The notes beneath the pieces are model-generated. The model did no database searches, was not told the DNA's origin, and saw nothing but the letters and a program-made list of their open reading frames with translations. DNA of 64,000 bases, taken from NCBI RefSeq assembly GCF_001866135.1, contig NZ_MODW01000004.1, positions 288,044 through 352,043 of the forward strand, in the 5' to 3' direction. The position numbers were made by a program, and so were the translations under genes. Within the stretch, counting starts at the first letter, position 1; each line of letters starts with the position of its first letter. The stretch comes from Microbacterium sp. LCT-H2 (lineage in GTDB: Bacteria > Actinomycetota > Actinomycetes > Actinomycetales > Microbacteriaceae). Positions 16,772 through 25,395 of this stretch are shown here, piece after piece.

Positions 16772-17382
16772 GCGTCCGCCCCCAGTCCCACCCGCGCACG
16801 ACGGCGCGGCATGATCTCCGCCGTCGACCGCACGATCTCGTCGACGAACCCGTAGTCCTGCGCCTCGGCCGCCGTGTACCAGCGGTCGTGCAGGGAGTCC
16901 TCGAAGATCCGGGCGACGGGCTGACCGGTGTCGTCGGCGATGAGGCCGAGGACCGTGTCGCGCATGTGCCGGAGGTCGTCGGCCTGCGCCTCGATCTCCA
17001 CCGCCGAGCCGCCGATCCCCGCCGAGCCCTGGTGCATCAGTATCCGGGCGTGCGGGAGAGCGCGCCGCTTGCCCTTCGTCCCCGCGGAGAGCAGGAACTG
17101 CCCGGCGCTGCAGGCGAGACCGAGGGCGAGGGTGGAGACGTCGTTCGGGATGAGGTGCATGAGGTCGCGGATCGCCAGCATCGACGGCACGGACCCGCCG
17201 GGCGAGTGGATCCAGAGGGCGATGTCGGCCGCCGGATCCTCGGCGGAGAGGCCGAGGAGCTGCGTCATCAGGAGAGTGCCGTTGTCGTCGTCGAGGGCGC
17301 CGTCGAGGACGAGCACCCGTTCGTGGAACAGGGCGCGCCGGGCCTCGGGGCCGAACTGCGGGAGGGGCTTTTCTTCGCTCAT
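16768..17382 (-). CDS. clpP: ATP-dependent Clp protease proteolytic subunit
   Basis: A 204-aa ClpP with the full triad by spacing: Ser92 in LACSAGQFLL, His117 in ILMHQG and Asp166 in SLHDRWYT. The motif HSPGGSVPSMLAIRDLM is typical of the substrate-binding strand. It degrades unfolded or tagged proteins handed over by Clp ATPases. It is the first gene of a two-gene operon with a serine-less paralogue. Start ATG 17382 follows GGAGG. A degenerate copy of the clgR palindrome lies 39 bp upstream. No clpX is adjacent, so these are likely accessory ClpP proteins. Confidence 0.88.
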   Translation of the reverse strand: MSEEKPLPQFGPEARRALFHERVLVLDGALDDDNGTLLMTQLLGLSAEDPAADIALWIHSPGGSVPSMLAIRDLMHLIPNDVSTLALGLACSAGQFLLSAGTKGKRRALPHARILMHQGSAGIGGSAVEIEAQADDLRHMRDTVLGLIADDTGQPVARIFEDSLHDRWYTAAEAQDYGFVDEIVRSTAEIMPRRRARVGLGADA

Positions 17383-17420
17383 GTCCCTAGCCTCCGGCTC
17401 CGGCTGCGGCCGCGGAGGCG

Positions 17421-17439
17421 AATCCGCTCGGAGCAGATC
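17421..17439. promoter_or_regulatory. Degenerate copy of the clgR palindrome upstream of clpP
   Basis: AATCCGCTCGGAGCAGATC matches the perfect 19-bp palindrome at 15691-15709 at 14 of 19 positions, including the GCTC and GAGCAGA cores. It lies 39 bp upstream of the clpP start on the minus strand. A further ATCCGCTC half-site is at 17437-17444. Confidence 0.5.
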
Positions 17440-17518
17440 CGCTCTGGGCGGCGGCGTGTGCACCCGCCGGAAAACGCGACGTAACACCGCCGACGCACGA
17501 CCCGCCTAGCCTCGGGGC

Positions 17519-17989
17519 ATGGCGAAACAGAAAGCACCCGCATGGCAGTCCGAGGACGGCCTGAACTTCCGCACCCGCAAGTGGGTGCGCCCGGAAGACC
17601 TCAACGCGAACGGCACGCTGTTCGGCGGAAGCCTGCTGAAGTGGATCGACGAGGAGGCCGCGATCTACGCGATCGTGCAGCTCGGCAACTACCGCGTCGT
17701 CACCCGGCACATCTCCGCGATCACGTTCGAGGCGTCGGCGGTGCAGGGCGACCTCATCGAGATCGGGCTGCAGGCCACCCGATTCGGCACCACGTCGCTC
17801 ACCATGCGGGCCGTCGCGCGCAACATGATCACCCGCAAGCGCATCCTCACCATCGACGAGATCGTGTTCGTCAGCATCGGCGAGGACGGTCTGCCCACTC
17901 CGCACGGCTACGACGAGATCACCTACGATCGCGACCGCATGCCCACCGAGCGCATCGCCACCGGCACGATCCCCCTCCCGAAGCGCTGA
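17519..17989 (+). CDS. Acyl-CoA thioesterase (hotdog fold)
   Basis: A 156-aa hotdog-fold thioesterase of the YciA/ACOT type. It has the typical LNANGTLFGGSLLKWIDEEAAI stretch, where the Gly-rich turn precedes the long helix and the conserved acidic residues follow, and the later strand ISAITFEASAVQGDLIEI. It hydrolyses acyl-CoA to free acid and CoA; chain preference cannot be read. TAGCCT at 17507-17512 lies exactly 6 nt before the ATG, suggesting leaderless expression. Confidence 0.85.
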   Translation: MAKQKAPAWQSEDGLNFRTRKWVRPEDLNANGTLFGGSLLKWIDEEAAIYAIVQLGNYRVVTRHISAITFEASAVQGDLIEIGLQATRFGTTSLTMRAVARNMITRKRILTIDEIVFVSIGEDGLPTPHGYDEITYDRDRMPTERIATGTIPLPKR

Positions 17990-18000
17990 CCTTCACTCGC

Positions 18001-18079
18001 CGACCCACCCCCTTGAGGGCGACCCACCCCCGAAAGTGACGCACTTTCGGGGGTGGGTCGCACGGAAGGGGGTGGGTCG
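18001..18079. repeat. Family B nested palindrome, copy 1
   Basis: The inner arms CGACCCACCCCCGAAAGTG (18020-18038) and its exact complement (18042-18060) are separated by 3 nt. The outer arms CGACCCACCCCCTT (18001-18014) and AAGGGGGTGGGTCG (18066-18079) are also perfect. All four arms share CGACCCACCCCC. It fills the gap between convergent genes ending at 17989 and 18084 and probably works as a bidirectional terminator. A second copy is at 19646-19732. Confidence 0.7.
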
Positions 18080-18083
18080 ACGG

Positions 18084-19511
18084 TCAGGCGAGGGCGAGGA
18101 CCGCGCGACGGTGGGAGACGCGGTGGCCGATCCAGAAGCCGACCGCGATCAGGCCGACGAGACCGATCCCGAGGATCCACGGGAGCAGAGAGGGCGCGGC
18201 GCCCGCCGTGGCCGTCGCGAGGGTGCCGGAGCCGTCGGCGATGCGCCCGTTGCCGGCCGCGAGGTCCGCGGCGCCAGCGTCGAGCTTCGCGCTTCCGGCC
18301 GCGAGGGTGCCGGACCCCTCGGCGACCGCGTCGGCGCCGGTGCGGAGTTCGGTCATCCCGGACCGGAGGTCGCCGGCACCCGACTGGAGCGCGCCGATGC
18401 CCGTGGCCAGAGTTCCGGCACCCTCGTCGAGCCGCGCCGCGCCCGCGCTCAGCTCCGCGGTGCCGGAGTACAGCGACGATGCTCCGGTCGAGAGGGTCTG
18501 CAGCCCGGACGAGAGATCCGCCGCGCCCGCCGCGAGCCGGGAAGTGCCGTCCTGCAGCGTCTGCGCTCCGGCGACCAGGGCGGGAGCGCCCTTCGGGGAG
18601 ACCAGCGCCGCGGTCCCCGGCCAGCCCTTCGAGGGGTCCCCGTTGATGAGCGCGCCGACGCCGGCCGTGACGCGAGCGGAGCCGTCGGCGGCGCCGATGA
18701 GTCCCTGTGCGAGGCCCGGAGCAGCCGCGGCGGGGGCCGCCAGCGCGCCGACCTGCTTCTCGACGCCGGCGGCGAGCGCCGCGAGCTGCTGGAGCTGCAC
18801 ATCGGCAGGGTTCGCGGCGAGGAGGCCCTGCAGACCGGCGGCGAGCGTCCGCGCATTGCCGGGAGCGTTCGTGGCGACGCCCGTCAGCAGCGTCTGCGTG
18901 TCCGGATGGGCGAGCTTCTGCACATCGGCGCTCACTCCGGCGCGCAGCGTGGTGCTCAGCGTCGTCGCGCCCTCGAGCACGCCGTTCGCGTACCGGTGTG
19001 CGCCGTCGACACCGGCGGCGAGAGTGGTCGCGCCGTCGACGAGCTGTCGGGCTCCGGCATCTGCCGCCGCCATCTTGGCCGCGAGCTCCTGCGACCCGGC
19101 GAGCGCCGTCTGCGCTCCACCGCTCACCCGTCCGGCACCGTCGAGAGCGGTGGCGGCTCCCGCCGCGAGAGTTCCGGCGCCCTCGGCGAGTGTCGTGGCG
19201 CCCGCGGCGGCCGTCGTCGCCCCGTCGCTCAGCTTCTCGGAACCCTGCTGCGCCGTCGCGGTGCCTGCCGCCAGATCCTGCGTGCCCGCGGCCAACTCGT
19301 CGGCTCCCGCGGCGAGGTCGGCGGCACCCGCGGCGAGGTCCGAGGATCCCCCCTGCGCGGTGGTCGTGCCGTCCGCGAGCTCCGAGGCGCCCGCGGACAC
19401 CTTGCTCATCGTGGCGAAGAACAACAGCACCATCGCCGCCAGCAGGAGGCTGAGGACGGTCACGGCGATGCGCATGCCGAGGCCGTGCGCGTGGGTTTTT
19501 TCACTCGTCAT
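18084..19511 (-). CDS. YhgE/Pip-like membrane protein with G-x-x-L-A heptad repeats
   Basis: A 475-aa protein with one N-terminal membrane helix (about 12-35), a long extracellular region and one C-terminal helix (LLPWILGIGLVGLIAVGFWIGH). The middle is built from dozens of 7-residue units of the form G-A-x-x-L-A-x, as in DLAAGAADLAAGADELAAG, typical of the heptad-repeat region of YhgE/Pip family proteins. Related proteins occur in type VII secretion and phage-infection contexts, but here no such partners are adjacent. The gene is bracketed by two direct copies of the family B repeat. Confidence 0.75.
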   Translation of the reverse strand: MTSEKTHAHGLGMRIAVTVLSLLLAAMVLLFFATMSKVSAGASELADGTTTAQGGSSDLAAGAADLAAGADELAAGTQDLAAGTATAQQGSEKLSDGATTAAAGATTLAEGAGTLAAGAATALDGAGRVSGGAQTALAGSQELAAKMAAADAGARQLVDGATTLAAGVDGAHRYANGVLEGATTLSTTLRAGVSADVQKLAHPDTQTLLTGVATNAPGNARTLAAGLQGLLAANPADVQLQQLAALAAGVEKQVGALAAPAAAAPGLAQGLIGAADGSARVTAGVGALINGDPSKGWPGTAALVSPKGAPALVAGAQTLQDGTSRLAAGAADLSSGLQTLSTGASSLYSGTAELSAGAARLDEGAGTLATGIGALQSGAGDLRSGMTELRTGADAVAEGSGTLAAGSAKLDAGAADLAAGNGRIADGSGTLATATAGAAPSLLPWILGIGLVGLIAVGFWIGHRVSHRRAVLALA

Positions 19512-19645
19512 TGAGGACTCCCGAGGTCAGTGGCGTCGTTGCCAACCGCGACTGTAGGCCCCGCCCTGTCCACCACCCCCGGTTTTGCCGTCAGGTACCA
19601 AGTCCCACCTCAGACGATACTCAGTTTCTTGTCACTCTCACACAA

Positions 19646-19732
19646 TCGCCGACCCGGCCCCCTACGTACGAGCCACCCCCACATGTGACGCACTTTCCGG
19701 GGTGGGAGGCACGGAAAGGGGTGGGTCGGCGA
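19646..19732. repeat. Family B nested palindrome, copy 2, inside the end of a gene
   Basis: The outer arms TCGCCGACCC (19646-19655) and GGGTCGGCGA (19723-19732) are perfect; the inner arms are degraded. Positions 19685-19728 match copy 1 (18036-18079) at 40 of 44 bases in the same orientation. The repeat runs into the coding frame of the trans-sulfuration gene and supplies its stop codon and roughly the last 22 codons. Confidence 0.65.
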
Positions 19733-20900
19733 GAGTGGCGAAGGCGTTCGCGAGGTCGGCGAGGAGATCGTCGACGTCCTCGAGGCCGATGGACAGGCGC
19801 AGGACGTCGGCGGCGGGACGCGCCTCCGCGGGGACCGGGCGGTGCGTGAGCGCGGCGGGGTGCTGGATGAGGGAGTCCACGCCTCCGAGCGACACGGCGT
19901 GCGTGAAGAGGCGGGTCGCCCCGGCCACCGCTGCGGCCGCTGCATAGCCGCCGCGCAGCCGCAGGGCGATCATCGCCCCAGGCCCGCGGAGCTGCCGTTC
20001 TAGGATGCCGCGCGGATCCCCGTCGAGCCCGGGATAGAAGACCTCGGCGACCTCGGGTCGATCGACCAGCCACTGCACGATGCGACGAGCGCTCTCCTGC
20101 TGGTGCCGCACGCGGACCGGCAGGGTCGTGAGACCGCGGTGCAGCAGGTACGCGCCGAGCGGGTGCAGGAGCCCCCCGGTCACCGCACGCACGCGACGCA
20201 GCGCCTCCGCGGTCGTCTCGTCACAGGCGACGACGCCGGCGATGACATCACCGTGGCCGCCGAGGTATTTGGTGGCGCTGTGCAGCGACATCGCCGCGCC
20301 GTGGTCGATCGGGTTCTGCAGCACGGGGGTCGCGAACGTGTTGTCGACCACGACCGGCACGCCCCCCGCCTGCCGCACGACCTCGGCGATGTCCGCGACC
20401 TGGAGGGTCGGGTTCGCCGGCGTCTCCACGACGACGAGTCCGGTGTCGGGCCGGAGGGCGGCGGCGACCTCATCGGGCCCGCAGTACGTCGTCTCCACAC
20501 CGAGCAGCCCGGACCCCAGCAGGTGGTCGGTCCCTCCGTAGAGCGGACGCACCGCGACGACGTGCCGCGCCCCCGTGGCACCCGTGTGCGCGAGGATCAC
20601 GGCGGTCATGGCCGCCATCCCGGAGCCGAAGGCGACGGCGGCCTCGGCGTGCTCCAGCTCGGCGAGCGCATCCTCGAAGCGCGCGACCGTCGGATTCCAG
20701 AGGCGGGCGTAGACCATGCTGCCGTCCTGCGGCGGGCGGCCCCCGGTGGCCATCGCCTCGTACGAGTCACCGCCGCGCTCGACGTCGGGCAGCGGATTGG
20801 TCGTGGAGAGGTCGATCGGCAGGGCGTGGACCCCGAGCGCCTCGAGGTCGGCACGGCCGCTGTGGACGGCCACGGTGTCGGGATGCAGCGGTGCGGTCAT
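19662..20900 (-). CDS. Cys/Met metabolism PLP enzyme (cystathionine gamma-synthase/lyase family)
   Basis: A 412-aa trans-sulfuration enzyme. The PLP lysine is in SLHSATKYLGGHGDVIAG. Other family motifs are YARLWNPTVARFEDALAELE, AFGSGMAAMTAVI and VVVDNTFATPVLQNP. It may act as cystathionine gamma-synthase, gamma-lyase or methionine gamma-lyase; the sequence alone does not decide. It is divergent from an Lrp-type regulator that probably controls it. The C-terminal residues after about position 390 (LSVPPTPESASHVGVART) are encoded by a family B repeat and are not part of the normal fold. Confidence 0.85.
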   Translation of the reverse strand: MTAPLHPDTVAVHSGRADLEALGVHALPIDLSTTNPLPDVERGGDSYEAMATGGRPPQDGSMVYARLWNPTVARFEDALAELEHAEAAVAFGSGMAAMTAVILAHTGATGARHVVAVRPLYGGTDHLLGSGLLGVETTYCGPDEVAAALRPDTGLVVVETPANPTLQVADIAEVVRQAGGVPVVVDNTFATPVLQNPIDHGAAMSLHSATKYLGGHGDVIAGVVACDETTAEALRRVRAVTGGLLHPLGAYLLHRGLTTLPVRVRHQQESARRIVQWLVDRPEVAEVFYPGLDGDPRGILERQLRGPGAMIALRLRGGYAAAAAVAGATRLFTHAVSLGGVDSLIQHPAALTHRPVPAEARPAADVLRLSIGLEDVDDLLADLANAFATLADPPLSVPPTPESASHVGVART

Positions 20901-21012
20901 CCCTCCACGCTGGCCGAATCGCGACGTTTCCGCAGATCATCGACAGAACACGTCATGAAGTCGAGGATCCCCGCTATTCTCTGCAACATCAGATGGCAGC
21001 AAGGAGGGCACG

Positions 21013-21480
21013 TTGGCGAAAGCGCAACTCGACGAGATCGACCTGGAGCTGCTCGCCGCCCTGAGCCGCGATGCGGCCGTCACCAACAAAGCTCTGGCCC
21101 GCCGCCTCGGACTCGCGGAATCCACCTGCGCCCACCGGATCCGCGGCCTGCGCGAGCGCGGAGTCATCCGCGACACGCGCGTCCGCCTTGACGGCTCCGC
21201 GCTCGGCTACCCGCTGCAGGCGATCATCAAGGTCCGTCTCGCGCATCACACCGGACCCAAGGTCACGGCGCTCTTCGACGCGCTCGTCGCGATCCCCCGC
21301 GTGCTCCAGGTGTTCCACGTCGCCGGCGTCGACGACTTCCTCGTGCACGTGGCCGTCCAGGACGCGACCGCTCTGCGCGACATCGTGCTCGAGCACATCA
21401 CCGTCCACCCCGACGTCCGCGGCACCGAGACCCAGCTCGTGTTCGAACTCCGCGACGGCACGGGTTTCCTCCCCCGCTGA
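21013..21480 (+). CDS. Lrp/AsnC-family transcriptional regulator
   Basis: A 155-aa regulator with an N-terminal HTH (LDEIDLELLAALSRDAAVTNKALARRLGLAESTCAHRIRGL) and a C-terminal RAM ligand-binding domain (VLQVFHVAGVDDFLVHVAV). The start is TTG 21013, six bases after AAGGAGG. TATTCT at 20975-20980 is a plausible -10. It is divergent from the trans-sulfuration gene, which suggests it senses an amino acid such as methionine or cysteine and controls that gene. Confidence 0.87.
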   Translation: MAKAQLDEIDLELLAALSRDAAVTNKALARRLGLAESTCAHRIRGLRERGVIRDTRVRLDGSALGYPLQAIIKVRLAHHTGPKVTALFDALVAIPRVLQVFHVAGVDDFLVHVAVQDATALRDIVLEHITVHPDVRGTETQLVFELRDGTGFLPR

Positions 21481-21522
21481 ACGAGGGGGCAGGATGGAGG
21501 GACGCCGTTGCAAAGGAGCACC

Positions 21523-23232
21523 ATGAGCCGTCGTGCCACCCCCGCCACCGAAGCGATCCGCGGGATGAGGGACCTCCTCTTCACGCACGCCACGGACTAT
21601 GACGCCGCACGCCGCGAGTTCGCCTGGCCGGACCTGACCGCCTTCAACTTCGCGCTCGAGTGGTTCGACGTCATCGCGGGGGAGAACCCCGACCGTCCGG
21701 CCGTGCAGATCGTCGAGGCCGACCTCAGCCTCCGCTCCTGGACGTACGGCGAGCTCTCCGCCCGCTCCGACCAGGTCGCCGCCTGGTTGCGCGGCCTCGG
21801 CATCGGCCGCGGCGACCACGTGATCGTCATGCTCAACAACACGATCGAGCTGTGGGAGGTGATGCTCGCGATCACGAAGCTGGGCGCGGTGTCGATCCCG
21901 ACCTCGACACTGCTGTCGGCCTCCGACCTCGCGTACCGCATCGAACACGGCCGCGCCGGCGCCGTCGTCACCCTCGGCGCCCTGGCCGACCGCCTCGAGG
22001 GGATCGACCCCGACGTGCTGCGCATCGGCGTGGGTGCGTCGTCACCTGCCGACTGGAAGCGGTTCGCGGATGCCGCCACCACCACGGGGGAGTTCGTCCC
22101 GGACGGCCCGACGCCCGCCGGCGACACGGCCCTGCTGTACTTCACCTCCGGCACGACGAACCGCCCGAAGCTCGTGCAGCACACCCACGTCTCCTACCCG
22201 GTCGGCCACCTCTCCACGATGTGGTGGCTCGGCGTACGCCCGGACGACGTGCACCTCAACATCTCCTCCCCCGGGTGGGCCAAGCACGCCTGGTCGAGCT
22301 TCTACTCGCCGTTCCTGGCCGAGGCGACGGTGTTCGTCTACAACTACGACCGCTTCGACGCGAACACGCTCATGGAGGTCATGGACACCCACCACGTCTC
22401 GACGTTCTGCGCCCCGCCCACGGTCTGGCGCATGCTCCTCCAGGCCGACCTCTCGCGGCTCGCGCACCCTCCGCGCGAGCTCGTCGGCGCCGGCGAACCG
22501 CTGAACCCCGAGGTCATCGACCGGGTGCGCGAGGCGTGGGGCGGCACGATCCGCGACGGCTTCGGCCAGACCGAGATGACGGCCTGCATCGGCAACTCCC
22601 CCGGGCAGACGGTCAAGGTCGGGTCGATGGGCCGTCCGCTGCCCGGCTACCCGGTCGTGCTGCTCGACCCGTCGACGGGCGCGGTCGTGGAGGACGAGGG
22701 CGAGATCGCGCTCGACCTCGCGCAGCCGCCGCTCGGCCTCATGGCGGGGTACTACGACGATCCGGAGAAGACCGCGGAGTCGCGGGCCGGAGGCTTCCAC
22801 CACACCGGGGACATCGCCGTGCGCGACGCCGACGGCTACCTGACCTACATCGGACGCTCCGACGACGTGTTCAAGGCCTCCGACTACAAGATCTCGCCGT
22901 TCGAGCTCGAGTCCGTGCTGCTGGAGCACGACCTCGTCGTCGAAGCAGCCGTCATCCCCAGCCCCGACCCCACGCGCCTGGCGGTCCCGAAGGCGTACGT
23001 GTGCCTGACGCCGGACGCGGGCGCGGACGAGGCGGCCGCCGCGCGCGCCGTGTTCGGCTACGCGCACGAACGGCTCTCCTCGCACCTGTGGGTGCGGATC
23101 ATCGAGTTCGTGCCCGAGCTGCCGAAGACGATCTCCGGGAAGATCCGCCGCGTCGAGCTGCGGGCGCGCGAGAGCGCCCGCGTGGCCGCGGGCGACGAGG
23201 CGCGGCAGCACCGCGACCGCGACTACCGCTGA
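21523..23232 (+). CDS. AMP-binding acyl-CoA synthetase (medium-chain type)
   Basis: A 569-aa adenylate-forming enzyme that activates a carboxylic acid to its CoA ester. The AMP-binding motif is LLYFTSGTTNRPKLVQHTH, motif A5 is DGFGQTEMTA, A7 is HHTGDIAVRDADGYLTYIGRSDDVFKASDYKISPFE, and the catalytic lysine is in PKTISGKIRR. The overall pattern (GWAKHAW, EPLNPEV) resembles the ACSM-type medium-chain synthetases. Start ATG 21523 follows AAAGGAG; the upstream TTG at 21508 lacks a good site. Confidence 0.88.
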   Translation: MSRRATPATEAIRGMRDLLFTHATDYDAARREFAWPDLTAFNFALEWFDVIAGENPDRPAVQIVEADLSLRSWTYGELSARSDQVAAWLRGLGIGRGDHVIVMLNNTIELWEVMLAITKLGAVSIPTSTLLSASDLAYRIEHGRAGAVVTLGALADRLEGIDPDVLRIGVGASSPADWKRFADAATTTGEFVPDGPTPAGDTALLYFTSGTTNRPKLVQHTHVSYPVGHLSTMWWLGVRPDDVHLNISSPGWAKHAWSSFYSPFLAEATVFVYNYDRFDANTLMEVMDTHHVSTFCAPPTVWRMLLQADLSRLAHPPRELVGAGEPLNPEVIDRVREAWGGTIRDGFGQTEMTACIGNSPGQTVKVGSMGRPLPGYPVVLLDPSTGAVVEDEGEIALDLAQPPLGLMAGYYDDPEKTAESRAGGFHHTGDIAVRDADGYLTYIGRSDDVFKASDYKISPFELESVLLEHDLVVEAAVIPSPDPTRLAVPKAYVCLTPDAGADEAAAARAVFGYAHERLSSHLWVRIIEFVPELPKTISGKIRRVELRARESARVAAGDEARQHRDRDYR

Positions 23233-23235
23233 GCG

Positions 23236-23637
23236 CTAGGAGACGACGGCGACCGGCGCCGTGGGCGTCGCGGTCGAGCCGGTCTTGAGCGTGGCCGTCG
23301 TCGTGGTCGCCGGCGCCGGCTTCACGCGCGCGGCCCGGCGTCGCGACTCGAAGCCGCCGGCCGTGAGCATCGCGCGCACGATCCCGCCGATCACGAGCAT
23401 GCCCGCGAGCGACGCGCCCGCCGCGATCAGCGGAAGCCACTGGTTCGCGAAGCTCGCGGTGAAGCTCATCAGCGCGCACACGATCCACAGTCCGACCGCG
23501 CCGCCCGCGAGCCCCCCGGCTCCGCGGATGATCGCGATCGCGGCCACGATCGCGCAGACCGCGGCCAGCGCCGCGCCCACGTATCCGATCGGTACCAGAA
23601 TGGCGGCCAGGTCTCTGGCCACTCCCAATGTCGTCAT
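23236..23637 (-). CDS. Small multi-pass membrane protein of unknown function
   Basis: A 133-aa protein with about three hydrophobic segments (LAAILVPIGYVGAALAAVCAIVAAIAI, GLAGGAVGLWIVCALMSFTASFANQW, LIAAGASLAGMLVIGGIV) and a Thr/Ala-rich basic tail. No family recognised. I chose ATG 23637; an upstream GTG-like extension has no support. The gene ends 3 bp from the convergent synthetase gene. TAGTGT about 45 nt upstream on the minus strand lies inside a short GACAC/GTGTC dyad and may be its -10. Confidence 0.6.
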   Translation of the reverse strand: MTTLGVARDLAAILVPIGYVGAALAAVCAIVAAIAIIRGAGGLAGGAVGLWIVCALMSFTASFANQWLPLIAAGASLAGMLVIGGIVRAMLTAGGFESRRRAARVKPAPATTTTATLKTGSTATPTAPVAVVS

Positions 23638-23751
23638 GACGACCCCCCGTCCGGCGGAACCCCTCCGCACCTTCGACACTAGAAGTGTCTCTCCGGAAGG
23701 CCATCCGTCTCAAGTCCGATCCGGGTCATCCTTCCGGTGGATATCCGCGGA

Positions 23752-25224
23752 TCAGCGCCGGACCGGCCACCGCAGTCGCCGCGGGCGCACGACGCGGACG
23801 GGGCGGGTGACGACCGCGTCGACCACCATCGAGCCGTCGGTGGGGCCGACGATCGCGATCGCGGAGGTCTCGGTGGCCTCGGCCGGGGCCACCGGCTGGG
23901 TCGCGAGCGCGCGATGCGCCTTGACGTAGGCCGGCACGAGGAGCACGATCGCACCCACCCAGGCGAGCGGGTTGCTGAGGGCCACGCCGTCGAACCCGAT
24001 CATCGCCCCGAGGACCACCGCGGCGACGACGCGCATCACGAGTTCGATCACGCCGGTGACCGTCGGCACCAGCGTGTGGCCGAGTCCCTGCAGCGCGCCG
24101 CGGAGCACGAAGAGCATGCCGAGCGCCCAGTAGCCGCAGCCGTTGATGATGAGCATGCGGTGCGCCATGTCGACGACGTCGTCCGAACCGTCACCGACGA
24201 ACAGCCGGACCATCGGCGCGCCGAACGCGATGAGCAGCCCGCCGAGGACGATCGCCGCGGCGACCGCCATCCAGGTGGCCTCGACCACACCGCGCCGGAT
24301 GCGGTCGGGGCGGCGGCCACCGTGGTTCTGGGCCGCGTACATCGACACGGCGAGCCCGAGCGAGGAGAGCAGGGCGACCGCCAGGCTGTCCACGCGGGAC
24401 GCCGTCGTGTAGGCCGCGACCGCGTCGGCGCCGAGCGTGTTGAGGGCGACCTGCACCGTGAGGGTCCCGATCGCGATGATCGAGGCCTGGAAGCCCATGG
24501 GGAGGCCGAGGCGCAGGTGGTCGGCGATGTCCGTGCGGGAGATGCGCCAGTCGGAGCGCCGCAGGTGCAGCATGGGCAGCCGCCGGCGCACGAACTCCAG
24601 GCACAGGATCACGGAGACGGCCTGTGCGACCACGGTGGCGAGCGCGGCACCCGCGACGCCCCACTCCAGCGGACCGACCATGAGCACGACGAGGCCGACG
24701 TTGAGCGCGCAGGAGACCGTGAGGAACACGAGCGGGGTCTTCGAGTCGCCGATGGCGCGGATGATGGCGGAGAGGTAGTTGAAGAACATCGTCGCGCCCG
24801 CGCCGAGGAAGCTGATCTGCGTGAACACCGTCGCCTCGGCCATGAGCTCGGGCGGCGTCTGCAGCAGCGCCAGGATCGGGCCGGCGATGAGGGGGGCGAC
24901 CACCGTGAGGACGACGCTCGTGATGCCGCTGAGGAGCACACCCGTCGCGACCGAGCGGCGCACGGCGGCGTCGTCGCGCGCACCGAAGGCCTGGGCGATG
25001 GGGATGGCGAAGCCGCTCGTCAGCCCCCAGGCGAAGCCGAGGAGCAGGAAGAGCAGGCTGCCCGTCGCGCCGACGGCGGCGAGGGACTGGACGCCGAGGT
25101 GGCGTCCGACGACGATCGCGTCGGCGAACTGATAGAGCTGCTGCACGACGTTGCCGAGCAGGAGCGGGATCGAGAACGCGAGGATGACGCGCCACGGACG
25201 GCCCGTGGTGAGGGTGGTGGCCAT
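23752..25224 (-). CDS. MATE-family multidrug efflux transporter
   Basis: A 490-aa protein with 12 predicted helices in two similar halves, starting ILAFSIPLLLGNVVQQLYQFADAIVVGR, which is the standard MATE entry motif. The second half repeats LGLPMGFQASIIAIG. MATE proteins export drugs or cations with Na+ or H+. The C-terminal 40 residues are a hydrophilic Arg-rich extension not typical of the family. Nothing adjacent indicates the substrate. Confidence 0.88.
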   Translation of the reverse strand: MATTLTTGRPWRVILAFSIPLLLGNVVQQLYQFADAIVVGRHLGVQSLAAVGATGSLLFLLLGFAWGLTSGFAIPIAQAFGARDDAAVRRSVATGVLLSGITSVVLTVVAPLIAGPILALLQTPPELMAEATVFTQISFLGAGATMFFNYLSAIIRAIGDSKTPLVFLTVSCALNVGLVVLMVGPLEWGVAGAALATVVAQAVSVILCLEFVRRRLPMLHLRRSDWRISRTDIADHLRLGLPMGFQASIIAIGTLTVQVALNTLGADAVAAYTTASRVDSLAVALLSSLGLAVSMYAAQNHGGRRPDRIRRGVVEATWMAVAAAIVLGGLLIAFGAPMVRLFVGDGSDDVVDMAHRMLIINGCGYWALGMLFVLRGALQGLGHTLVPTVTGVIELVMRVVAAVVLGAMIGFDGVALSNPLAWVGAIVLLVPAYVKAHRALATQPVAPAEATETSAIAIVGPTDGSMVVDAVVTRPVRVVRPRRLRWPVRR

Positions 25225-25395
25225 GAAGGAAGGGGCTCGCAGGGAAGGAGGGGATGGATCGAGGGTGCGCCCAGTTTATCGAATCGTTTCGGGCGAACGG
25301 AACACCTCGAGCCGGATTGCCGTCGCGGGAGCCGTCGATTTCGGACGAGCGGGCCGCGGTGGTTACTCTGCATCAGTCGACGACGACCGGAGGAG

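Noticed and set aside
18001..18079. CRISPR-like reading of the CGACCCACCCCC repeats
   Set aside because: Repeats are inverted, close together and lack unique spacers of constant length; they form a nested palindrome, not an array.
23737..25395. Apparent 550-codon N-terminal extension of the amino-acid permease
   Set aside because: The region is antisense to the MATE gene and reads as Arg/Asp/His-rich nonsense; the true permease start is ATG 25396 with a strong ribosome-binding site.
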